The notes below the pieces were generated by a model that was not told the origin of the DNA, made no database searches, and saw only the letters and a list, made by a program, of their open reading frames with translations. From Paramacrobiotus richtersi (Eukaryota; Tardigrada; Eutardigrada; Parachela; Macrobiotidae), in assembly GCA_034698045.1 (NCBI GenBank), contig JAQGAU010001009.1:1-22062 (forward strand): a stretch of DNA of 22,062 nucleotides, given 5' to 3'. Of this stretch, positions 1 through 9,503 are shown piece after piece. Position numbers and translations under genes: made by a program. Every line of letters starts with the position of its first letter. The stretch's first letter is position 1.

Positions 1-893
1 CGACTGGTGGGACGCCGATGCAACGATCCATTGTCTGTCTGTAATGCGACGCACCGGTGCATTTGCAATCCACGAGTTAGCTATTTTAGTGCCACCGGGA
101 ATGTCTGTGTACCGCATCCAACTACAGGTGAGTAATTATAGTTTCGTGAACTGTATACTTCGCTTATTTTTGATAATTTGTTATGTCACGAGCGTTTATG
201 CTCCGTATTACTCGGTCGCGCGACATTTACAGATTTATACAAAATATCAGAGGAAAACACTGACGTATTAGACACCTGCGGTGTCTGCAAAGAGAGACAG
301 CTTACAGCGTTTGGACATAGACCTAGCTATAGTAAATCATACAATGCGAATTTGCCATATGTACAAGTACATACAAGCAAGCAGGTTGACCTTTCTGTCT
401 GTCTATAAGTGTGAAGCTGTCATAAAATCATATTTCTACTGATTACTAAAGGTATAAGAGAAGCTGCTGATGGCTTTTGCCTAGTTCGATAATCGTGCCT
501 TTTTGCCGTTTTGTAGTCGCTCCAACCCGGACGACAACTGCCTGCCCGGTAACCACTTGTCCCGCATGTCCCACCACCACAGTTCCCAGTGTAACCACCA
601 CAATCAGCTCGCCAGCAACGACCTGCCCGGTGTGTCCAACAACCACGGCCGCTACCTGTCCGACGATTCCTACCACGACCCAACCGCCTAAATTCGAGTG
701 CCCACCGACACCCCGTGTGTGTCCGGATGGATCAGCGCCACTCAGTTGTTTCATCGCACCGTGTCGGGGAAAAACCTGCGCTCTGATACCGAGTGCGATG
801 TGCTGCGATTCTTACTGCGGAGGATGTAATGCCGTGTTTTATTACTACGAGGCAGATGTTACTCTTTCGTGTCCGGATCCGGAGCTTCCGTAG
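1..893 (+). CDS. Cys/Thr-rich secreted protein, left copy (5' end outside window)
   Basis: Two exons are visible: 1-127 and 517-893, joined by a 389-nt intron (GTGAGT donor at 128, TTTTGTAG acceptor ending at 516). Exon 1 leaves one base and exon 2 starts with two, so the join is in frame (phase 1). Exon 1, read from base 1, encodes a Cys-rich stretch with CNDPLSVCNATHRCICNP, resembling an EGF/EB-type extracellular module. Exon 2 gives a Thr/Pro/Cys-rich mucin-like linker with two TTCPxCPTTT units, then a Cys-dense C-terminal domain containing CCDSYCGGCNAVFYYY, and ends at TAG 891-893. The signal-peptide exon lies beyond the window edge; the right copy at 16945-18278 shows what it should look like. 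Exon 2 is exactly 377 nt in both copies, and by-eye comparison finds 8 changed residues of 124 with every cysteine kept. That suggests both are functional. Role unknown; extracellular matrix, cuticle or mucus are guesses. Confidence 0.75.
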
Positions 894-1328
894 GCGGGAT
901 CCCGTCGGTGTTCTTCACACTTTCAGCGTAAAAAGCTGACTTTCACGCAGTGTTGTTCTCTCACAGAACGAAAAGTGAACGATGTTTCAATGTGGCATTT
1001 TCTGTCAATAATAACGTCGCGAGATTTGCAATATGCATGTTGTTCGTTTTAATCGACAGATGCTTTATTGCCTATTGTTGCCATTACACATGCATGACAC
1101 TTCGCGTATCGTTTGTTGGCAGTAAATCAAAAACTGAGTAATGGTAAACAATGAGTATTTCGGTAAAGTATATCCGATGGATGCCCAATGGCTCACGGCG
1201 TTTACCTTGCGCAAAACTCGTGTAGCTGCACAAACAGTTTTCTTATTAACAGTCAACAGATATCTGTACACCGTAAGAATATCTATATTCATGGTATAAC
1301 AAAACATGTCCAGTAAGCACTGCATCTA
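1..1328 (+). repeat. Left arm of a long inverted duplication
   Basis: This stretch matches the reverse complement of about 16497-18130. Base 1 corresponds to about 18130, so the arm probably continues outside the window. Similarity covers exon 1, part of the intron, exon 2 and about 430 bp of 3' flank, including the segment at 960-1100 that mirrors 16740-16900. It fades after GTAAGCACTGCATCT near 1313-1327, whose mate (GTAAGCACTGTATCT as reverse complement) is near 16500. Identity is highest in the exons, while introns and flank carry many indels, so this is an old duplication rather than an assembly artefact. Confidence 0.8.
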
Positions 1329-1617
1329 ACAGACCGAAATACATTATAAAAGTGCACCGCATCGTCCGCAGCGGACCGTTACGATACGCTATCAAAGAAA
1401 CATACAAAGTTCAGCGCAACAACGTATTCGAAAATGATTAGAATATATAACGCGTCATACAGAGTTCTGTATCTGAATAATACATAGTACTGAAGAAATA
1501 CCATTCGTCTGGAACCATACAACGACCGTCCTTAGTCTTATTTCGCTTCAGTAGATCAATCGGCCCGGACCCAACTCACTGAAGCTCATTTCTCATTGAA
1601 GCTCACTGAGGCGTCCG
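1329..1617. other. Intergenic stretch without recognised gene
   Basis: No convincing coding frame was seen. The only structure noted is an imperfect direct repeat of CTCACTGAAGCTCATT / CTCATTGAAGCTCACT near 1573-1610, just downstream of the minus-strand pseudogene. Confidence 0.5.
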
Positions 1618-2890
1618 TCAGCAGCCCATTTCTGCAGAAGCTCTTCCGGTACAACTGGCTGACCGACGGTAACAATCACGCACGTGAGTAACGGTATCCT
1701 CTTCTCTGTAATCGGTTATGTCCACATTTTCCAGCACCACTTCCTCGCACACAGAGCGCCATTTCTTCAAATCAGGCAACTTTTCCCGCTCGATTGTGAT
1801 GTTCGATGGCTCCTGACCAACAGCGCATCCGCAAATGCGAATGCGTGGTAGCTTGATGCCGTTCCATTCGAGGACAGCGATGACCGTTCCCAACTGCCAT
1901 AGCGGATCATAATCTCGGGCCGATGATGCGGATTTCCAAATCAGGAGGCCTCTGGTTGATTGACTGACACCATTGTGCAGTAAGACAGCGAATCGGTAAG
2001 GTGTGGTGTTTTGATCCATTTCAACGCGAACTACGGCTGGCATGGTCTGACGAGTAGCTGACCATTTGTGGCACACGAGACGGAACATTGCCTGATTAAC
2101 CACATCCGGGTACCCGAACACTTCCGAGTAATTAAAACAGATGACAGTCAACAGAAAACAACAGGCCGTTAAGTGAAAACAATAAAATCATGGCTCAGCC
2201 AACTTACGAGGATGTCTTCGCCGTTGCGTACTTATTTCCCCATCCAGAGCCTCAATGTTGAATGTACACAAGATCAAATTCCACAAACACTTCGCCTGGT
2301 CAGCGTATTCACTCCTCCAAAAACGACTAATTTTGCAAAGTGAGTGATGTGACTGGTGTGAGACAAACGGTTGCTTGGTGAAATGCTTTGGGGATATCGC
2401 GTCGCGTTGGAGTTTCTTGCGTCGTAACTGAATGCCCCCAACCGCATCTTTGCTAACTTCTCCGCCGAGGTCCACCTTCACCAAGGCATAATCGCATCCT
2501 ACTATCTTGCAACTGTTTTTTGGGTCCAAATGATTGACCTTTGCGGAATACCGGCACTCAAAGCCAGCTCTCCGCGCGTTCAAGTTAGTGACGAATCACG
2601 AATCGCTTCTTATTATACGTTCGCAATTCTTGGTGTAATAAATTAAGTACAGCTATTTAATGGGAAATTACCATGGTTCGTCTCCGCTGCGCTGAAGCAG
2701 AACCTCCCCAAAAAAAGCTGGACGAATGCGGTTGGCTCCCTGACCCCGGTCCCCGTATCTATCCGGCTGAAGACATTTCCCAAAAGGTACCAAATCCTCG
2801 TTGTGACCGGGATAGTCAAAGTCCAGGATGGGGCCCTAGAGAACCGTGCCCTGAAGCAGTCCGCGACGGACCATGTCAGCCCACTCTAAA
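1618..2890 (-). pseudogene. Decayed Tudor-like/F-box-like family member
   Basis: This is a minus-strand relative of the intact genes at 9504-10954 and 10992-12343. Order along the minus strand: a segment from about 2874 to 2668 reads RRGLLQGTVL, stop, PILDFDY, VPFGKC and VLLQRSGDEPW, aligning with the family N-terminal module. It has in-frame TAG at 2838-2836 and TAA at 2670-2668, the latter within the expected WKWYP motif. Next, 2583-2208 carries GCDYALVKVDLGG, like the family CVKVSL strand. A GTAAGT donor at 2207 and an AG at 2122-2121 define an 87-nt intron whose phases agree. Then 2120-1618 (TGA) holds the F-box-like VFGYPDVVNQ...VCHKW region and a C-terminal tail. The long C-terminal part has no ATG of its own and depends on the splice. 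Two nonsense codons make this a probable pseudogene. A shortened gene starting downstream is possible but no good start was found. Confidence 0.6.
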
Positions 2891-3393
2891 TTGCCCTTCG
2901 CGAACATCCTCGTTCAGCCAGTTGTATAAATGACAAAATAAACTGGCAACAGTATAGACTGCACAACTTGATCGTTTCAATAGAGTTGCAGGTTTAATGA
3001 GGCGAGCGCAGTTCAAGCATAAGCAGAGAAATTTTCAATCAGAGCCACATTGAATGCCCTTTACTTGTAGCCAGTAGTTTCGCAGAATATCGACAGTAAC
3101 GAGTGATTCATGTACAAATGGTAACAAAGCTATGTTTTAATCCGATTGCCCTTTACATAGCTGGTTGCGCAAGAAATGATACCGATGTTGTTATAATTTG
3201 TATGGGATGAGACCAGACAGTGTAGGCGAAATGTGTGGATTACTTACCTACACTGCAAATCGCCATTGCGTTGCAGGCAATGCCCACAGATGATTGATCT
3301 CGCACGAATTTCGTTTCCCCGATTTATTCTGTCGTTTTGCTAGCCATATTCATTTACTCAGCAGTTTCTGCATTCCAAACAGCTGAAACTGCA
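2891..3393. other. Intergenic region upstream of the membrane protein gene
   Basis: No supported exon. The region presumably holds promoter and 5' UTR of the plus-strand membrane-protein gene. The open frame extends back to just after a TGA at 3295, but without an upstream ATG. A possible acceptor (GCGTTGCAG) near 3276 could mark a 5' UTR intron, which is weak evidence. Confidence 0.4.
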
Positions 3394-4200
3394 ATGTGGT
3401 CCATCTCGCGTGCGGTTACTCTCTTCGGGATTTTACAGATGATTCTTGGTGTGTTCTACACCGCAGTCACTCTCATAACGATGGGTAAGTTACACTTTAC
3501 ACTTGTAATAGCTCATTCCTTTCGTAGTGTTGCGTCGTCTTCGACGGTCGCGTATAGCCACGATGGCATTTTCAAAATCGATACAAGTATCCTTTCAGGC
3601 GTCGAAACCGGTTATTCCAGCACAAACCCAGTCTGCCAGGCGCTCCGCATTCTCGACCTTATTATGTCCATTTCCCTGATATATTTCGGCAAAACTGAAT
3701 GCCGATGCGGCTCCGAATGGTTCGTGGATGCTAACCCCACCGATCAACTGATGTGTCTCTTGCTTGCCAATTATGTGGTGTGTGGTCTGCTGTGCATGGT
3801 GGATATGATCATATCCATATTCTGTCCTACCCCCAGTCTCTGCTCACTCATCGGCTGCTCACATTTGCCTGTCTGGGATGCTGTCCTCAACTGGCGCCTC
3901 GTTCCGCTGTGCCTCAGTAGTGGATTCTACGTGATTACCATGTGGATGGTTGTCAGCGAGCAGTACTATGTGACGGGACAGGAATTAGGATTGGATGTTC
4001 AGGGTCGTAAAAATTATGTTATGGTGTATCTTATGGTGCGTGTCCTGTGGGCTGTAATATATTTTAATGTATTGGGGAAAAGTCTGCAGTTACTGTGGAG
4101 GATTTACGGAAAACTGGGCTGGTTGGAGGATTATATTGAGTTCGTGTTGAAGAGACGCCGAGGCCTACCGGTTGTACAGTCAGCTTTATCTGTCAATTAG
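3394..4200 (+). CDS. Multi-pass membrane protein, family not recognised
   Basis: The first ATG in the open frame is at 3394; the stop is TAG at 4198-4200. A GTAAGT donor at 3485 and CCTTTCAG acceptor ending at 3598 bracket 114 nt. Its removal joins MG to VETGYSS in frame and gives 230 aa. The intron has no stop and a length divisible by three, so retention would give a 268-aa form. Hydrophobic segments suggesting about five membrane passes are AVTLFGILQMILGVFYTAV, ALRILDLIMSISLIYFG, LLLANYVVCGLLCMVDM, LVPLCLSSGFYVITMWMVV and VMVYLMVRVLWAVIYFNVL. A Cys-bearing loop (TECRCGSEW) follows the second, and the C-terminal tail is basic (KRRRG). I do not recognise the family; tetraspanin-like and MARVEL-like folds were considered, but no diagnostic motif such as CCG was found. 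A 5' exon cannot be excluded. Confidence 0.7.
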   Translation: MWSISRAVTLFGILQMILGVFYTAVTLITMGKLHFTLVIAHSFRSVASSSTVAYSHDGIFKIDTSILSGVETGYSSTNPVCQALRILDLIMSISLIYFGKTECRCGSEWFVDANPTDQLMCLLLANYVVCGLLCMVDMIISIFCPTPSLCSLIGCSHLPVWDAVLNWRLVPLCLSSGFYVITMWMVVSEQYYVTGQELGLDVQGRKNYVMVYLMVRVLWAVIYFNVLGKSLQLLWRIYGKLGWLEDYIEFVLKRRRGLPVVQSALSVN

Positions 4201-5009
4201 TAAAACAATTGTAGATAAATCGATTACGGGGCTTTTTTGGCACGTTTCTTTTGTTAGTAATTGTAAATAGATCGTGTTCCTGTCATTGTATTTGCACATA
4301 AGGCGGCACTGCGAGAAGAACTCCGACGTACGTCGTTTGAAACAAGTCTGTCGAATCCGTTGTTACCTTCTGTGAATCTTTTCCAACAAATCTGTACGTT
4401 CCTGTTTTGTGTGTGTCGTAATTCCTGCGTATTTCGTTCTTTATATCGTAAATGGGATCAAGCAGCCGAAAGTGTTAAATTCCTCTTCTTTTAGTTTCAT
4501 TGTGAGTTATCTCTTTCAGCCGTAGCATCAATCTGACCATGAAAATGCTCGAGAATTTAGCGCATGAATTTTCTTGTCCTTTACGTGCTCAACGTAAATC
4601 CACAGATACGTACTGTGAAATACCGTGCATAGTCATAAAATTAATGTAGAAACGCATTCTGTTTATAGGTCAATGCTCTTCGCTGCGCATAGCCATTTCG
4701 GCCAATATTCCTTTCAATACAGTATGGTACTTATAATAGTTACAGTACTGATAACAAGTATCTGTACGTAGCTCGGATGTGTTCGACACATGTTACCTGA
4801 CAACGATAGGAAAGTGCAAGTATTGTTTTCCTCCAACATAAATCTGATTTGCACACACGTTTATCGAGATACTATGTTATTTACTTATTTCCATGATAGC
4901 TTATTAAATTCTAACAAAAACTCAAGCTTAAAACCACGTACTTATTGCATCCGCGTACTCCATCAACTTCTCGACCATTCGACTCAAACGATAGATTTCC
5001 GTGATACTC
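4201..5009. other. Intergenic region, no gene seen
   Basis: Moderately AT-rich sequence with only short open frames lacking codon bias, family similarity or convincing splice signals. It probably includes the 3' UTR of the membrane-protein gene and the promoter or 5' UTR of the next plus-strand gene. The sequence GAAATACCGTGCAT at 4618-4631 recurs near 14230; no function can be assigned. Confidence 0.4.
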
Positions 5010-6300
5010 ATGACCTTCTATAATAATCAGATTTTCTTTACTTCTCAGTTATTAGCTTTTACCGTTTTATCTGGCATTCTGCAAGGTGCGGTGAGGGAAA
5101 AATTGCTTATTTTTGCACGACCCTGGTCACATCAGCTGGAATCGCCGTTTTATTGCCCTTGCCTTTTTTCAGTGGTTTCCGGACTGTCGTGCATCATCCA
5201 GAAGCCAACGCCGCCCCCAAATGAACGGGCAACACTCCTGCCCATTCCAGATATGTGGAATTTTACCGTAATGGACTGTGGAGGCGGTGGAAAATGTGCA
5301 CGGCAAATTGTACAGCGTAAGTGTGGTGGAGTCAACATCGAGAATTTTTCCTGGGTTTGTAGCAATTTTATTCAACTTTTTAATTTATTCTAATTGTTCT
5401 ATTTACTTTTCCACATTTTGACCTTTTGTTGAAATCATTCTAACTTGAGGTGCACTGACAGTCAGTCCTTTTTCCCCCTAAACTATTGAATAGTGGGAAA
5501 GGGGAATTTCTGTAAAATTCTAAAGGTACTATTTTCTAATTAATTATCGTTATTTGTTTCTTCTTTTATCAGATCAGAGTTCCTCGGAGCATGTACTGCT
5601 AATTTTTCTTGAACTATTTCTTTTTCTTCCCTTCTTTGTCAACGACTTTCTCTTAGTTATCATTGTATGTTATTTTACGTATGCAAATAAGACAGAAGAA
5701 TCGCTCGGTTGTGCGTTCTACCCATTCATTACGACACAGGTAATATGACAAACAAGCTGCATAGGAGAATAATATTATGTTGCTTTTAACGTATACATAA
5801 TTTGTCGTACTTCAACTTTACGTCTTTCTTGGTTGCAATGCTGACACTATTGAAACGTGACCTTTTCCCGTTTAGGAACAGGTGCCACCAAGAAGTACGC
5901 TGCCTTCTACTGCACCAGTACCCCGCTGGAGGCCGGGGGCCGTTATTTCGACACCGACACCTGTCGGGCATTTCTCTACAATCCAACCGACTACCGCCGC
6001 GACATTAGCCAAGACGATTTTATCACGTATGACTGTACGGAATGCTCGGGGAACATGTGTAACGCGTTGACAAAGGACGACCCGTTGAATAACGCATTTA
6101 TTGCGAATAACATCTTCGCCGGGAAATTTCCCCTGCCGGTTGTGACGGCACCGCCGCCAACGAAAACAGCCAGCTCCACGGTGACAACAACGGTGCCCGT
6201 GACCAATGCTACTACGGAGCTGCCGGTGCATGACAGTGTGATTATTCCGTATAATGGAACGGGGTATATTAAGATGACGTACCATCGAATGCCGGGATGA
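5010..6300 (+). CDS. Candidate secreted Ly6/three-finger-like protein with Thr/Pro tail
   Basis: A multi-exon plus-strand model. A hydrophobic leader (SQLLAFTVLSGILQ) follows ATG 5010 and may end at a weak donor at 5086. The second exon, after a strong polypyrimidine acceptor (CCTTTTTTCAG ending 5172), runs 5173-5316 and encodes LSCIIQ, WNFTVMDCGGGGKC, then GTAAGT at 5317. A small exon ends at 5739 (GTAATA donor) and reads ARLCVLPIHYDT in the frame that fits the next exon; its left edge (5692 in the phase-consistent model) is uncertain. The last exon, 5876-6300 after CCCGTTTAG, encodes YAAFYC, DTDTCRAF and YDCTECSGNMCNAL. The closing C..C....CN resembles the terminal motif of Ly6/uPAR domains. 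A Thr/Pro-rich stretch with NAT and NGT glycosylation sequons follows, then TGA. Ly6-like proteins are extracellular and often membrane-anchored; no clear GPI signal is seen. The last exon is well supported, the 5' structure less so. Confidence 0.55.
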
Positions 6301-6429
6301 GCGTTTGTTTGTTGTAATTGTCGAATGGTGCCGTTTGTACTGCCACGTCCAGGTATTCGTTTGTGACGGTTACACCGTATGTGTGAATTGATGTAGTGGA
6401 TCTCCTTGGTCCCGTACTTCATTAGAACT

Positions 6430-6435
6430 AATAAA
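6430..6435 (+). promoter_or_regulatory. Polyadenylation signal AATAAA
   Basis: A canonical AATAAA lies 130 nt after the stop of the Ly6-like candidate, with GT-containing sequence downstream. It is well placed to end that transcript. Confidence 0.5.
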
Positions 6436-7065
6436 ACTCAAACCGATCGTAGCACTTGCGCTTAGGGACTCTCTGTGAAAGAAGCGGTAAAGTTGTTTTT
6501 TCACTGTTGATTTTATAGAAAATTCTTCGGTTTCTCAGGCGAAAAAATATTACACCAGAATGAATGATACTGGTAGACGTACGAAAGTTAAGTCTCAGCC
6601 TAATTACTGCAACGGGCGAACTAGTTTAACATGAGAAGAGATGCCGAGTATCGGTAATGTTGTAAAGAAGAGGACATTGAACAACACACAGAATCTAAAG
6701 ACTCTTTCGGCCGTAAGACCAGATGTGTATTATGTTCAAGATGTCTCTAAGAAAAGGTTACACGCGGGCATTAAGGCCAGACTCCTGTCAAATCGGAGGT
6801 TTTGCGCAACAGAGTGCCACTACGCGGATTTAGACTTTAAAAAACACCCATACAATGCTTTTAGAAGTGAAAAGATGGATCTCCATTGTCTTTTTGTCCG
6901 TTTGTGCGCGCATTAGGCGGTTGTTCTGCAATACGGTCAAAACGTTTAAACAGAAATGCCGCTTTGAAAATCCACGTTTCCATCCGATTTGCTTGGACGA
7001 TATATCAATAAATGCGCATAGATGAGATGATCATTCTGAACCAGTTTCAGCAGCAGAAATTCCCC
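6436..7065. other. Intergenic region with one unsupported 91-aa frame
   Basis: An ATG-started plus-strand frame at 6641-6916 encodes a basic 91-aa sequence with no recognised motif. An AATAAA at 7007-7012 lies about 90 nt downstream. These two facts alone do not establish a gene, so it is described here rather than called. The rest lies between two convergent genes. Confidence 0.3.
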
Positions 7066-8779
7066 TTAAGTAGCAGCGCAGTGACCCATGAGCCTTTTTC
7101 TCCAGAATCGCACGGTACGGCCGTAGAGATTGCTGACGCTAAGGCAGAAAAATACGGGATCCAACAGTGACTGCAGAGGATACAGCTCGATGTTAGCTTT
7201 CTTTAACATGTCCAGTTGATCCCGCGTGAAATGTAGGATCAGATGATAGTACAGCAGCGCCGGCATCCAGCATAGAAGAGCACTGACAGTAAACAAGGTC
7301 AACGTAACGAAAGGACGAGACCGTGTCGTCGCCTTGATGTCGCCTGGCACAGACGTGGATGTAGGCTCTGGCCGAGTATTACTAGGCCTGATAACCCGTC
7401 TGCCATGGATTGTTTTCTTTCTTTTCATTCGTTTCCACAGCAGGACCGGGTAGCAGATTCCTGCAAAGAGTATTAAACTGTATTGCATGTCCGAAATTGC
7501 AGCAATTTCAAAGCCCGTAATACCACAATACCCGGATTAGACGCCCACGCCAAAATTGACACAACAGGAGGCTAACCTTTCTTCCGTTAACAATACTGTA
7601 TGAGCTATGCTTAATGCATTTTGCATCTGAATTTCAAAATGACTGTTGCCCAGAGTGGGGAAGGGTATGAGACAATTTCCACCGAATTTGATAACGTTCA
7701 TAGTCTAAAGCGTGGAAACACATGCCGCAGCAGCTTAAAACTGACGGCCGTGGCTAGCATCCAAAGAAGTTTTTCCGCACTCCGCATCTCCACGCTAAAT
7801 AAAGTCTCCGTGCATATTTACCGTGAGGTCAACAAAATGTGATCAGTCGGTCAAACTTGTTCAACCACGAAGTGCATGAGTAACATAAGTAATGCATGCA
7901 AAAACGCAACGATAAAGCGCTGCGTAGCTATCAAACTATCAGAAGCAGATTATTAAGCTGTGTTCATATCCGGAAACGTTGACATTTCATCACTTCATTT
8001 CACATTCCAGACGAAAAACGTAGGAATATAGCTAATCTGTGATAATGGAAAAATTTTACAAAGCGGTGTGTTTCAAGATTATGCATATAATTATTTCTCG
8101 TTTATATTGTCCTTGAATATTAAACGAAAATGACTCCAAGCTTGTCAACGTATGCGGAAGAAAACCTACCGATAAATACCACCGGCATGTCGTACACCCA
8201 AATCAGAACGAACATGGCCCAGATAGGTTGAGCGTCCAGATTCAGGTAGCATCCTTTATGTACCGGAACCCGGTGCTCGACGGCATCTGGTATAAAGCCG
8301 GGTAAAACCACGACATGCAAATAGACCACCATTAACACACCCGATAACCAGGCCACTTTGTGGGTGTGCCGTTCCCTGTAGGAGATGGGCCAGAATATCG
8401 CCCACATCCGGTTGAAGCAGATCAGAATATGTGTGTGTTTGACCATGGCCGCAATGATCGCATTGTTGTATATGTACAAAGTGCACGGAAAGCGTCCAGT
8501 TGCCCAGTGCAAGTTCGTTGGAGCGATGATGTTGAAGGTGTCGTGGATTCCGGTGTAGAGTATATTCAGACCAGTAAGCAGGATAATGTAGACATTGAAA
8601 GCGTTCTGCAGGGATTTTACTGTTAATAAGGCGCAGAGAACACCAGAGTTTACCAGGAGCGTTAGGGTTTCCATCACAATCCGACTCTCTGATAGGCGAG
8701 TGGCGTGTGTCACATTTTGCGTTTTCTGTTGCAGTCCTTGGACAATATGAAAAACAGAGTTATTGACTGAGGAGTTCAT
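7066..8779 (-). CDS. Rhodopsin-like (class A) G-protein-coupled receptor
   Basis: Two exons on the minus strand: 8779-8170 and 7460-7066, with a 709-nt intron (GTAGGT donor at 8169, CTCTTTGCAG acceptor ending 7461). The phase-1 join falls in TM5 and reads MPVVFIGICYPVLL. The product is 334 aa, a usual length for the class. The N-terminus has NSS, NNS and NVT sequons. Approximate membrane spans are 35-56, 62-84, 100-124, 142-161, 185-210, 254-277 and 295-313. C99 and C177 are placed for the conserved TM3-ECL2 disulfide. TM6 keeps CWMP (267-270). Departures from consensus: DRY is NRM (123-125, followed by WAIFWP), and NPxxY is DPVFF (304-308). Ligand unknown; it is likely one of a lineage-specific receptor group acting at the plasma membrane. 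An optional upstream coding exon at 9018-9005 could extend it by 14 residues. The start at 8779 is chosen because glycosylation sites and TM1 follow it normally. Confidence 0.88.
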
Positions 8780-9004
8780 TTTTGCGGTTTTTTGGTAAGA
8801 AATTCGACTACGATCTGTATTTTAAAGCAGTATGAAAAATCCTGCAGTCTGTAGAATGGATAACACAGATTAATATGCGGTTGGCATGCTGAAAAGCGCC
8901 ACTGACTCTGGGGAGAGCTCTTGACGTCACGTCAGCTTTCTCGGGGATTATGGGAAATAAACAATCAAAGATTCTGATTGTGTTGCTGTGCATGCGTGAC
9001 TTAC

Positions 9005-9018
9005 TGATTCTGCGACAT
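9005..9018 (-). other. Possible first coding exon of the GPCR gene
   Basis: On the minus strand, ATGTCGCAGAATCA is followed directly by GTAAGT (9004-8999). Joining it to the acceptor at 8810-8808 adds 14 codons that run in frame into the ATG at 8779. The intron would be 197 nt. The signal is suggestive, but the short exon could equally be 5' UTR. Confidence 0.3.
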
Positions 9019-9503
9019 CACGTGCACCCACGGACGGTCTAATGTATGTATAGGGGGGATTATGTTGAAGTGTCGTTGACGGTACTTCAGTACGGAAGTA
9101 CACCCTTTTGCTTCAGATATTGTGGTAAAATGGCGAATTAGTTTCCGATTTAACAGTGTTGGCTTTGCAGGTGGCGCTGCAGTTCGTATTGCGTCGTGAC
9201 AGCACTCGTACACACGTATGTAAGCTATTGTAAGGAAGTTGTCAGTTATTCGCCGCAAACAAGCGAGTTTAAACTTAACTGGGTCAACTAAACAGGGAGC
9301 AGTGCGTCCACGACTAGTGAGCACATAAAGATGATCCAGTTCGTAGAATGCAGTTTAAACTTTACAGTCACACATTGTTTTCCTAAATAAGGCGTCGTCA
9401 TAATATGGAATTTTCAGTGGACTGTTTCTGCTACAGTTTCGAGTTCTCTGTACTTTCCTTTCCTAGATAAGGTCCTGTTCGATTAAAACTTGCTCAAGGG
9501 AGA
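9019..9503. other. Intergenic region between divergent genes
   Basis: This separates the minus-strand GPCR from the plus-strand Tudor-like/F-box-like gene, so it should contain both promoters. No clear TATA box or coding exon was recognised. Confidence 0.4.

Noticed and set aside
420..754. Gly/Val- and Cys-rich frames antisense to the left Cys/Thr-rich exon, and their mates at 17084-17400
   Set aside because: They are antisense shadows of the repetitive TTCPxCPTTT codons; the sense frame has splice sites, a signal peptide in the right copy and conserved cysteines.
2673..2933. 86-aa plus-strand frame starting MVRLRCAEAEPP
   Set aside because: It lies antisense to the family relic, whose minus-strand reading aligns with the intact paralogues; the plus frame has no known motif.
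5872..6422. 137- and 143-aa minus-strand frames
   Set aside because: Antisense to the last exon of the Ly6-like candidate, which has an acceptor, a cysteine pattern and a poly(A) signal.
6641..6916. 91-aa plus-strand frame as a gene
   Set aside because: No motif, homology or splice evidence; only a nearby AATAAA supports it.
7621..7842. 73-aa plus-strand frame inside the GPCR intron
   Set aside because: It starts with TTG, shows no recognised motif and lies within a well-supported intron.
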